From CAYRVX01 sp964642165 (lineage in GTDB: Bacteria; Planctomycetota; Phycisphaerae; SM23-33): a DNA stretch of 12,794 nt. The position numbers and the translations under genes were made by a program. Positions 5,813 through 12,791 of this stretch are shown one piece after another. The first letter of the stretch is position 1, and every line of letters starts with the position of its first letter. The DNA is taken from NCBI GenBank assembly GCA_964642165.1, contig CAZXOC010000220.1, positions 1-12,794 on the forward strand, written 5' to 3'. The notes under the pieces were generated by a model. That model saw only the letters and a program-made list of their open reading frames with translations, was not told the origin of the DNA and made no database searches.

Positions 5813-8800
5813 TCACGGAATCGCGCGGCCGCGCGGGTTGCGGTAAACCAGCCGATAGCTCTTGCCCGCGTCCGTGCTCTTGAGGATTCCGCGGCGGTTG
5901 CACACGTACAACGTGTTCTTGTCCCGCCGGTCGCGCACGATGCAGGAGATGCCCCCATCCAGGCCCGATGCCCGCGGGTCGCCGGAGACGGCCGACCACC
6001 GCCGGCTGCGATCGCTGGTTACGTAGACCGGGCTCGGCCCGGCCGGGGAGAACGGCGCGGCGTAGGTGATCGCGCTCCAATCCGAATGCGTCCCGGCCCC
6101 GATCGCCGTGAAGAGCACGTCGGCGGGGACGTCGTGGAGACGCTGCGAGAACACGAGCCCGTGGATCCACGTGTAGAACACGCCGCGGGTGGTCGCGAAG
6201 TTCATGAAGTTCTCGTGCGTGTCGAAGGAGATGTTCGTCACGCCGAAGTCCGCCAGCTCGCACTGGAGCTGCTTCCGCGGCTTGTCGTCTCTGAGAGAGA
6301 CTCCGTAGATCCGCCCCGGCGCCTTGCCCGGAGAGACGACCTCGCCGAGGCCCAGCGAGGCCAGCTCGCCGTCCGCGCAGGTCCCTACCACCAGCTTGCC
6401 GTACTTGTGCCGTGTCACCGGAACGAAGCCCAGGCACGTGATCCGCTCGCCGTCGAGCCCGACGCGCTTCCATGTCTGTCCCGCGTCCCTGCTCAGGAAA
6501 AGCCCCGCCCTCTCCCCGCCGGCTGCGACCAGCGCGGGGTTCTCCGGGCAGAACGAGATCACCTCGCCGAAGATCGCGGTGGCCCCCCGGCCGTCAAAGT
6601 CGATCTCCCGCGTCACCAGCCGCCACGTCGCCCCGGCGTCGGTGCTCCGCCACAGCCCGCTCTTGAGCGCCCCGCCGAGCACGCTCCCGCCCCCGCGCAG
6701 AACGATCGAACTGCTTGCCGGATGCACCGCCACCGACCGGACCGCCAGGGCCTCCGGCGAGGTGAGGCCCTCGTCCGCGCCGCGCCACGTCCGACCACCG
6801 TCGGTCGACTTCAGCAGCCCGGCGCCATTGGTCCTGGCGTACAAGGTGCCGGGTTCCTTCGCCGCCTGCACGAGCGCCGTGACCCGGCCGGTGCCGGCCA
6901 AGTTCTCCGCCCGCCGCCGGACGCGGGGAGCCTCGGCAACGGGGCCGACCTCCAGCGTCACCCGGTCCGCCGCGCCGGTGAAGAGACTGCGGCTCTTGCC
7001 GGGCACCGATCGGAAGACCACGCCCACGTGGGCCTCGCTCGTGAACCGCGGGATGATGCGCTCCATCGCCTTTCGCCACGTCCGGCCGTCCGCGGAGGTG
7101 TATGCCTGGAACCGCTTGCCGCGACGGACGACCCGCAGCCACCGGTGACCGGCCGGGAACGAGGGGATGCTCAGCCGGGTGCCCGCGAGGTCCGGGAAAT
7201 CCGCCGGCCCGCGGACGCCCTTGCCCGCCGTGCGATAGATCCCGAAGTGGCTGCCAGCGAACGGCTGGTCCATCCTCTTGTTGTCCTTGACGTACAGGCC
7301 CAGCCAGTTCGCCGCGTGGACGCCCGTCTCCGGAGTGGCGTCGATGATCTCCGCGACCCGCGCCGTCAGCCGGAAGTCGCCCGTCACCCGCCGGTGGCCG
7401 AAGCAGAATCCCTCGCCCGCGAACGACATCCTCCCCGACCGGTGCCGCACCGCAAGCGGGAAGACCTTCTCGCCCAGAACGTCGAACGCCCACGGCCCGT
7501 CCGTGCGGTTGACCGCCTTCAGGGCCAGCACGTTGGACTCGACCGAACAGCCGTCGTCGTGCCAGAGGCGCGCCCGGACCCGGTTGTCGCCTTCCGGCAG
7601 CAGGACGCGGAACGCGACCCCGGCCGAATCGCCCGATGAGGTCGCCGAACGCACCGCCAGCACCTGACGGCCGCGGAACAACTGCACCTTGCCCACACGA
7701 TGCCCTCGCCGCTCGATGCGCCCGCGGAACTCGACGAGGTTGTCATCCAGCACCCCCCCGGAGGCCGAGCCCATCACGTCCAGCGCGATCGAGGGCAGGT
7801 CGCCTTTGTCGGCGGAAACGAAGTCCGCCCGCGAGAGCTTGCGGAACTCGAAACCGGGGCCCTCCCACGCGGCGGCGACCTTGTCCGCGAGATACGCCTT
7901 CGGCCCCTTGAAGTACGACATCTCGAAGGCGTGCGGACCCTTGCGCAGCGCGATCGGGTACTGCTTCACGGATGCGCTGTGGATGCCGTCTCTTGCCGCG
8001 ACCACCTTCCCGTCGATGCTCAGGCGGCTGCCGTCGCACGTGCCCAGCGACAGGACATAGAGCCCGTCGGCCGGGGCCCGAAGGTAGCCCGCGTAGCGAA
8101 TCGCGTAGAGCTTGTCCCGGTCCTGCCTCACCGTGTCGTCCAGCCCGCCAATCCGGCCGCGCCGCAGCGGCTTCATGGCCGGGAGGTCGGGCAGGCGATC
8201 CCATTGAGCGTCCTTGGGCGCTTCGTAGTACAGGTACTCCAGGCCGGGGGCCAGCGGGCCGGGCTTCGCCGCGGGGGCAAGGACCGCATTCCGCACGGGG
8301 ACCGTGACCGACGTCTGCCGGTCGAAGATATCCGTCACGGTCAGGCGTACGCTCCCGGGCGGGCGGGGCACATCGAGTCGCCTGGCGTGAACGTGCGGGG
8401 CGGTATCCGCACACACGGCCAGCGGCGAGGCACCCGGCGCGTCGCCGGCGAACGCCTCGATCCTGTAGGCCAGTTGGGGCGAGGCGCTTGGCGGGATGCG
8501 CCACGTCACCGTCACCTGGTTGCCCCACGCGCGGGCCTCGACGGCCTCCACCGCCGCGGGGTCCAGCACCGGAGCGTCCGGCTGCTTCGTGACGTAGTAG
8601 GTCTTCTCCTTCCGGCTGCCCTTGTCGCCTTGAACCGGCCGGTCAAACCGCAGGACGGTGCCCTTCTCGATCACCCGGAACTGCGAAAGGCTCTGCGAGC
8701 CGACCCGGTTGGTCTTCTGCCACGTTCCCCCCACGCGGCAGTAGCCCAGCCGCCGCTCGAATGCGCGGTGGACGCTCTCGGGCGCCAGGGCCTCCACGAA

Positions 8801-9358
8801 GCCGCTGTTGCCCATCACCCCCGTCTCGCGGGAAGGGATGCTCACGATGCTGTGCGTGTACCACTGCCTCTCGTCCACATCCTTCACCCACCAGCCGATG
8901 TACGTCCGCTTGCCCCCCGGGCGCGCCAGCGGGAAGACCCGCAGCACCATGCGATACCATGACCCCGGCCGCAGGAACGCGGGCCTGCCGTTCGCCCCGC
9001 CCTTGGCCCCCTCGGCCCCGTAGCCGTGCCGGTAGAAGGATTCGCCCTCGTGGATGTTCGTAATGCCCCCCCAGTAGGACATGAACATCCCCGGCGGGCT
9101 CTTCTCGCCGCGGGTCGCCAGCCCCCCGTAGAACGTGCAGTACCTGTTGGGGAAGAAGTTGACGTACCAGAAGCAGTAGTACGTCCCCTGGTCCCAGCGG
9201 GGCCAGCGAAGCTCCATCATCACGATGTCCGCGCCCTCGGCGACGTTGGGCGAAAAACCGGTCGCGCGAGCCTGTCGCGCCGGCGCCAACACCGCCGCGC
9301 CGACCGCGACGAGCATGACGGCAGCACAGATCCGACAGGCTCTCTCTGGTTCATTCAT
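5813..9358 (-). CDS. Large secreted mosaic protein (DUF3472, PA14, sandwich, BNR propeller)
   Basis: An 1181-residue protein. Order: signal peptide 1-32 (hydrophobic AAVMLVAVGAAVLAP, cut near ARA-T); DUF3472-like 40-235 with many aromatics (YYCFWYVNFF, FYGG, YIGWWVKD); fibronectin-III-like strands 262-356; PA14-like 372-505 (YAIRYAGYLRAPADGLYVLSLG, SRLSIDGKVV); Ig-like 522-616; DUF1349/laminin-G-like sandwich 622-808 (GDFRLTARVAEI, NWLGLYVKD, FQAYTSADGRTW); BNR/Asp-box propeller 825-1172 with S-T-D-x-G-x-T-W boxes at 851-858, 905-912, 957-963 and 1161-1168. These are mostly carbohydrate-binding or surface modules, so polysaccharide binding or degradation outside the cell is the likely theme; no catalytic residues can be assigned. 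The ATG at 9358 was chosen for the signal peptide and GGAGGG about 10 bases upstream; an in-frame ATG at 9421 would bury it. Composition is as GC-rich as the chromosome. Confidence 0.8.
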   Translation of the reverse strand: MNEPERACRICAAVMLVAVGAAVLAPARQARATGFSPNVAEGADIVMMELRWPRWDQGTYYCFWYVNFFPNRYCTFYGGLATRGEKSPPGMFMSYWGGITNIHEGESFYRHGYGAEGAKGGANGRPAFLRPGSWYRMVLRVFPLARPGGKRTYIGWWVKDVDERQWYTHSIVSIPSRETGVMGNSGFVEALAPESVHRAFERRLGYCRVGGTWQKTNRVGSQSLSQFRVIEKGTVLRFDRPVQGDKGSRKEKTYYVTKQPDAPVLDPAAVEAVEARAWGNQVTVTWRIPPSASPQLAYRIEAFAGDAPGASPLAVCADTAPHVHARRLDVPRPPGSVRLTVTDIFDRQTSVTVPVRNAVLAPAAKPGPLAPGLEYLYYEAPKDAQWDRLPDLPAMKPLRRGRIGGLDDTVRQDRDKLYAIRYAGYLRAPADGLYVLSLGTCDGSRLSIDGKVVAARDGIHSASVKQYPIALRKGPHAFEMSYFKGPKAYLADKVAAAWEGPGFEFRKLSRADFVSADKGDLPSIALDVMGSASGGVLDDNLVEFRGRIERRGHRVGKVQLFRGRQVLAVRSATSSGDSAGVAFRVLLPEGDNRVRARLWHDDGCSVESNVLALKAVNRTDGPWAFDVLGEKVFPLAVRHRSGRMSFAGEGFCFGHRRVTGDFRLTARVAEIIDATPETGVHAANWLGLYVKDNKRMDQPFAGSHFGIYRTAGKGVRGPADFPDLAGTRLSIPSFPAGHRWLRVVRRGKRFQAYTSADGRTWRKAMERIIPRFTSEAHVGVVFRSVPGKSRSLFTGAADRVTLEVGPVAEAPRVRRRAENLAGTGRVTALVQAAKEPGTLYARTNGAGLLKSTDGGRTWRGADEGLTSPEALAVRSVAVHPASSSIVLRGGGSVLGGALKSGLWRSTDAGATWRLVTREIDFDGRGATAIFGEVISFCPENPALVAAGGERAGLFLSRDAGQTWKRVGLDGERITCLGFVPVTRHKYGKLVVGTCADGELASLGLGEVVSPGKAPGRIYGVSLRDDKPRKQLQCELADFGVTNISFDTHENFMNFATTRGVFYTWIHGLVFSQRLHDVPADVLFTAIGAGTHSDWSAITYAAPFSPAGPSPVYVTSDRSRRWSAVSGDPRASGLDGGISCIVRDRRDKNTLYVCNRRGILKSTDAGKSYRLVYRNPRGRAIP

Positions 9359-9506
9359 CACAGGCCAACCCTCCATACGGAATACGTCAAATGCCTTTCG
9401 CCAAAGCCTCGATGACCTCAACCCCGTTGTCTACCCCAACCGCGCAGAATCCCCCTTGAGAGCATCCACCCTCAACTATCATGGTTCATGACACCTTCGA
9501 TGAGCC

Positions 9507-11054
9507 CTAATCCTGCATGCGCTCTACTTGCCCGAAAGCGTATAAATGACGGGTTGTCCGCAAATACATTCTGTTTTCGGCAACTGCAGGAGTGGCAAGA
9601 ATCTTCTCCTTGAACTTGTTTCTTGCCAGAACCTTCAGCTTGTCACCCGCGTAGATAATCGTGACGATGCCGCGCACCGAGGCAGCGACAATCTTGTCGC
9701 CCGCGACGATTGGTGAAGCGATGTATTGCCCGGGCGCCCCGATCCTTTCCCTGAAGAGCTCCTTGCCGGTCGAAGCCCTCAGGCAAGTCAGCACGCCGCC
9801 GTCCCGGAAGAGGTACACTTTCCCCTGACAATAGACGAGTGAGGGAGTTTCAGGAATACCTCGTTGGACTTCCCATGCTATGTGCGATTGACGGGCGTTC
9901 TTTGTCGCACCGGGGCGAATGGCCACAATGGTGGCCCGGCTATGGGCGGTAAACCCCGACATTGTCTGCATCCATTCTCGCTCACTGATCATCCGGTTCT
10001 TGTCTTTGTCGAAAAACCTCATCAGACCGTCCATGTTCCTTATTGGTAGGCCGTAGCCGGGATTATCTCTGGACAACTCCGGGCGCAACGGGATAGTAAA
10101 GCCCCTGGTCATCTCGTCACGCTGTATCTGGTTGTCCTGATTACGGTCGAACTGCTCGATCGTGATCTTCCAGGTTCTGGCGGGGTCTCCTTTGTTGTCC
10201 CCGCGTCCAGAAAGGGCCGCAGCGCTGGCAAAGAGAAGCCCTTCGCCGGTTACGGGAATACCGACCGTTTCCTGCGAGAAGCCGCCGGCCCACCATATCT
10301 CCTCGCCAGTGGATGGTTTGTAGGAAGTCAGCCGCCTGTAACCCAGAACGATGAGTTCTTCCACTCCATCATGGCGCCAGATCATGGGCGTCGACCAGCC
10401 CGCCCTGAACAATGATCTCGGCTGCTCCCATGCCGTCTCGCCGGTGTCTCGATTCACCGCAAGCAGGCGGGAGGTACCGCGATTGTCATCAAGGACCAGG
10501 ATCACTGTGTCTTTATACAATATGGGCGAGGTCGCCATGCCATATTGGTTTGCCGGCGTGTTGATTGTACGGTGCCAGATCTCGTTACCCTTGTGATCGT
10601 AGCAGACCAAGCCGTAGGTTCCGAAATAGACGTAAACGTGTTTGTCGTCTGCCGCTGGGGTGGGAGTTGCGGGGCTGTTCATCGGATGGAGCTTTGCCAT
10701 CCTCTTCGCCAGGACAACTCGACGCCACAGGACCTTGCCATGTTTACGATCGATCGATAACGTAATAAGTACCTTCCTATTGGTGGAGTGATAGGCTGTG
10801 AGGAAGATACAGTCATCCCAAATGACCGGAGACGACTGTCCTGCAGGGATGGCGGTTTTCCACAGAACGTTCGAATCCGGGCTGAAATGAACAGGAATGA
10901 GGTCCGCTTTCGCTGTTCCCTGTCCATTGGGGCCTCGAAATCGATTCCAGTTGGTCTTTCCTTGCTGGCCCTGCGCTATCAAGTTGAGCGAGAGGATGAT
11001 GGCCGGAGAGATGCTGGCGCGAGCCTTCATGTTGTGTGTATGTGCGAGTTTCAT
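9507..11054 (-). CDS. Secreted PQQ-like beta-propeller with EF-hand insert
   Basis: A 515-residue protein. An N-terminal hydrophobic segment (ISPAIILSLNLIAQG, about 14-28) is a likely signal peptide, followed by WNRFRGPNGQG (36-46), a motif that opens many planctomycete PQQ-like (BamB-type) propellers. Blades carry the usual A/S-x-D/N-x-x-T/H-G-K/E-x-x-W pattern: IDRKHGKVLW, VNRDTGETAW, YKPSTGEEIW, LRASTGKELF. Between blades are two calcium loops, FDRNQDNQIQRDEM (302-315) and FDKDKNRMISEREW (348-361), both with correct EF-hand acidic spacing. No PQQ-dehydrogenase catalytic residues are evident, so it is probably a calcium-dependent binding protein. The ATG at 11054 has AAAGG 6 bases upstream. 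The gene is visibly less GC-rich (about half G+C by eye) than all neighbours, suggesting transfer. It has its own promoter at 11171-11199. Confidence 0.85.
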   Translation of the reverse strand: MKLAHTHNMKARASISPAIILSLNLIAQGQQGKTNWNRFRGPNGQGTAKADLIPVHFSPDSNVLWKTAIPAGQSSPVIWDDCIFLTAYHSTNRKVLITLSIDRKHGKVLWRRVVLAKRMAKLHPMNSPATPTPAADDKHVYVYFGTYGLVCYDHKGNEIWHRTINTPANQYGMATSPILYKDTVILVLDDNRGTSRLLAVNRDTGETAWEQPRSLFRAGWSTPMIWRHDGVEELIVLGYRRLTSYKPSTGEEIWWAGGFSQETVGIPVTGEGLLFASAAALSGRGDNKGDPARTWKITIEQFDRNQDNQIQRDEMTRGFTIPLRPELSRDNPGYGLPIRNMDGLMRFFDKDKNRMISEREWMQTMSGFTAHSRATIVAIRPGATKNARQSHIAWEVQRGIPETPSLVYCQGKVYLFRDGGVLTCLRASTGKELFRERIGAPGQYIASPIVAGDKIVAASVRGIVTIIYAGDKLKVLARNKFKEKILATPAVAENRMYLRTTRHLYAFGQVERMQD

Positions 11055-11170
11055 CAATTGCCTTTCCGGGAATGCTCCCCATGACTTCCTCAACTGCATC
11101 GCCGAGGTCAACGGGTTCGGGATCTCCCAGATAAGCTCTTGCCCAGGACCGTCCTGGGGAATCGAACGTC

Positions 11171-11199
11171 AGTATCTCCCTATCTCGGGGGTTTGTCAA
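11171..11199 (-). promoter_or_regulatory. Sigma70-like promoter for the PQQ-propeller gene
   Basis: On the minus strand TTGACA (11199-11194), a 17-base spacer, then GATACT (11176-11171). The -35 is perfect and the -10 matches four of six bases with optimal spacing. Transcription would start near 11164, leaving about 110 bases of leader before the ATG at 11054. Confidence 0.6.
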
Positions 11200-11337
11200 C
11201 GACTTCCGTGGCGGCTTGAGGTCCTTCCGCGCTCCATCTCCCTCGCGTCGGGCCGTGACCGCGCGCGAGACGGCCTTCATCCGGGCGTTTTGTGTAGGTT
11301 CGGGCAGAGGAGTCCCCGTCGGCTGCGCGTTCTCGCG

Positions 11338-11633
11338 TCATTCCGCCGTGTGCCGCCGTCGTCGCGGCACCGGTTGCCGCGGCCTGAGCCGCCGAAGGCG
11401 TTCGAGGATGGTCCGAAGGAGCCATCGTGAGATGGCCGGCTCCGCCATCTGAAAGATCACGTACCGAGCGTGCGTCACCACCTTCGCTCCGATCTTGATG
11501 GGCCCTTCGACGCGCTCAGGGCCGTGAGCAACGTCGAACGGCCTGTCTCGCGGTCCCGATGCACATCGGGACAGCCGTACCTGGGGTCGTCCACGAAGTC
11601 GTGGCAGCCCAGACGCGTCCACTTCACCGCGGG
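11338..11633 (-). pseudogene. IS1380-type transposase C-terminal remnant, interrupted
   Basis: Two pieces of one transposase type are read on the minus strand. About 11577-11633 gives AVKWTRLGCHDFVDDP, resembling the conserved 'KWTRLSCHDFV' block of IS1380/IS4-like DDE transposases. About 11338-11495, in another frame, gives IKIGAKVVTHARYVIFQMAE and ILERLRRLRP up to a TGA stop, resembling the family's extreme C-terminus. The roughly 40 residues normally joining them (a hydrophobic, Leu-rich stretch) are missing, and a palindromic repeat element (about 11501-11576) sits in their place, shifting the frame. The catalytic domain is absent, so the copy is dead. Terminal inverted repeats were not recognised. 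Family assignment rests on recalled motifs, so IS4 versus IS1380 is not certain. Confidence 0.65.
11501..11572. repeat. Composite palindromic dispersed repeat (REP-like)
   Basis: Two hairpins lie side by side. The first, 11506-11538, has an outer stem TTCGACG/CGTCGAA and an inner stem GCTCA/TGAGC separated by a small internal loop. The second, 11553-11572, is the perfect inverted repeat GTCCCGATG/CATCGGGAC with a two-base centre. The CCTTCGAC..GCTCAGGGC wording resembles a dispersed repeat I recall from many environmental bacterial genomes, often mistranslated as 'PFDVAHGPERVEG'. It sits inside the IS1380-type remnant. Confidence 0.6.
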
Positions 11634-11645
11634 GGCTGTCCCGAT
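11565..11645. repeat. 12-bp perfect inverted repeat bracketing a transposase fragment
   Basis: ATCGGGACAGCC (11565-11576) and its exact reverse complement GGCTGTCCCGAT (11634-11645) flank the 57-base piece of the IS1380-type gene. The left arm is part of the palindromic element, so the right arm looks like a second, truncated and inverted piece of the same repeat. Confidence 0.6.
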
Positions 11646-11683
11646 CGTAGTTGAAGGTCGGTGACGGCTCGCGATCCTCGAAC

Positions 11684-12046
11684 TCTACGCCACCGGCACA
11701 CCCGACGCGTCCGCATCCGAACGCCCGACTGCGGCGGCTCGATCAGGTTCGTCGTGCACAGGCAGCGACGCAGCTTGCCCGGCAGGCCGATCTCGTTCAC
11801 CGTGAACGTCTCGCCCAACTCCGGCAGCACGCTGGAGCAGTTCCGGGTCGAGACGCCCCGCATGAGGATCTCCAGCATCCGCTCGCCGAGCCGGAAGTTG
11901 GCCTGCATCGCCTCGTAGGCCGGGACCTCTACCTCGGCGCCTCGGCCCCGCCCTTTGCGTCGAAGACGCGGCTTGTCCACACGCAGCTTCCGCTCGGCCA
12001 GGTTCACCACGCCCTTCTGCCGACCGTGCCAACGCACCGCCCCAGC
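11684..12046 (-). pseudogene. IS256 (Mutator)-type transposase remnant, catalytic core deleted in frame
   Basis: The minus-strand frame gives AVRWHGRQKGVVNLAERKLR, DKPRLRRKGRGRG, VPAYEAMQ, RMLEILMRGVSTRN and VLPEL, the N-terminal DNA-binding part of an IS256-type transposase. It continues in the same frame with ETFTVNEIGLP, LRRCLCTTNLIE and GVRMRTRRVCRWR, which belong near the C-terminus. In full-length relatives some 200 residues including the DDE catalytic core separate the VLPE block from the FTVN.IGLP block. Here they meet at about 11805-11825 without a frame change. The N-terminus is lost at about 12040, where a foreign plus-strand gene tail begins, and the C-terminus loses homology after VCRWR. 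No active enzyme can be made. Confidence 0.75.
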
Positions 12047-12202
12047 CGCCATGCCGGGGTGCTTCTCGTCGGCGACATCGAGAAGCTCTTCACCCTCTGG
12101 GACCGGTGGGGCTGGCATCGCGTGACGTTCTATGGCGACCTCAAGAAGCCCGCCTACGCCCTCGCCGACGCGATGGGCTGGAAGATCGTCGAAGAGGCGT
12201 GA
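12047..12202 (+). pseudogene. 3' end of an unidentified gene, truncated by IS256-type sequence
   Basis: About 52 codons ending in TGA read GVLLVGDIEKLFTLW, DRWGWHRVTFYGDLKK, and ALADAMGWKIVEEA. The alternating hydrophobic pattern, tryptophan/aromatic content and G/C-rich third positions look like a genuine alpha/beta protein tail. Upstream in the same frame the sequence becomes the reverse strand of the IS256-type remnant, so the rest of the gene is gone. I do not recognise the family; it has no start codon or ribosome-binding site and is not expected to be expressed as a functional protein. Confidence 0.55.
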
Positions 12203-12346
12203 ACGCCGGCGTGAGCATCGTGCCTCGGCGCAGCCCAAGCCGCGACGTGCTGCCGCTGGACTGGACGCGAACGTCTGCCCAGCCGTTCGCGGAGATCAGA
12301 GAACCCCTCTCCGAGGCCGGGTGCTCTGCATCGCTCCGCGGCAGCT

Positions 12347-12732
12347 TCAGCGCGCAAGCGCCACGGATCGCCTCGTCGTCTCGATCGAAACTCGCCCGTC
12401 TGCGGGGGAGTCCTCGGAACGGGCGGGCGCATCCAGAGAGCGGAGCTTCCCGCTGGCGGGATCCCATTCGTGCACCAACGGGGCAGCGACGTCGCCGCCC
12501 TTGCCGACCTTGCCCTCCGTCAGGAGCGTGAGTGTCTTGCCGTCCGCCGACCAGCGGAACACGTCCGGCGACAAGTCGCGTTCGCGGATCATGCCCACGA
12601 CGCGACCCGTGGCCGCCTCGTACACGGTGATGCGAAACCGATCCTCGGCGGCCAGAAGCTTGCCATCCGGCGAGAACCTGAGGGAGTGATAGGCGTAGCC
12701 TCTGGCGTCGACAAGGGGAACGCGGCGTACGA
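12347..12732 (-). pseudogene. WD40/beta-propeller fragment
   Basis: The minus-strand frame contains two propeller blades: HSLRFSPDGKLLAAEDRFRITVYEAATGRVV and VFRWSADGKTLTLLTEGKV followed by LVHEWDPASGKLRSL. The F/W-S-P/A-D-G-K-x-L pattern is that of WD40 or TolB-like repeats, which normally come in sets of six to eight. The frame stops at 12347 after an unstructured tail, and upstream it runs into the DUF763 tail copy at 12733-12741; the only start-like codon there, a GTG at 12739, lies within that foreign sequence and has no ribosome-binding site. It is therefore best read as an internal fragment of a larger propeller gene. The bases from 12203 to 12346 hold nothing recognisable. Confidence 0.65.
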
Positions 12733-12791
12733 GCCGCACCGGAAAGGCCGACGCCCTCCGCCGCCTCGCCCGCCTGACCGACCTGCCGTAG
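12733..12791 (+). pseudogene. Second copy of the DUF763 gene 3' end (right repeat)
   Basis: These 59 bases align without gaps to the end of the DUF763 gene at 5684-5742 with 55 identities. Read in the same frame they give RTGKADALRRLARLTDLP and a TAG stop, against RTEKADAFRRLARLTDLP in the intact gene. Two of the four differences are synonymous in effect (GCA/GCC and CCA/CCG) and two change residues (E to G, F to L). Homology ends abruptly at 12733, where WD40-type sequence on the other strand begins. The repeat is in direct orientation. It may be a displaced original gene end left by integration of the ~7 kb between the copies, or a scrap of a second DUF763 gene. Confidence 0.8.

Noticed and set aside
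4324..5958. Minus-strand frame of 544 codons antisense to the DUF763 gene
   Set aside because: Gly/Ala/Arg/Val-rich with no recognisable domain; the plus-strand DUF763 motifs are unequivocal.
5774..7639. Plus-strand frames of 400-600 codons (also 7700-8962) antisense to the large secreted protein
   Set aside because: Arg/Pro/Ala-rich shadows; the minus-strand frame carries five recognisable modules and a signal peptide across the full length.
9359..9421. Upstream ATG at 9421 as the start of the large secreted protein
   Set aside because: It would add 21 residues before an otherwise standard signal peptide; the ATG at 9358 has GGAGGG upstream and leaves the signal peptide at the N-terminus.
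11651..12046. 5' part of the plus-strand frame that ends in the orphan gene tail
   Set aside because: This part is the reverse strand of the IS256-type remnant; only the codons after about 12047 look like protein.
5743..12732. A complete mobile element with its own integrase
   Set aside because: No tyrosine or serine recombinase, excisionase or mobilisation gene is visible; only the flanking repeats and mosaic content suggest integration.
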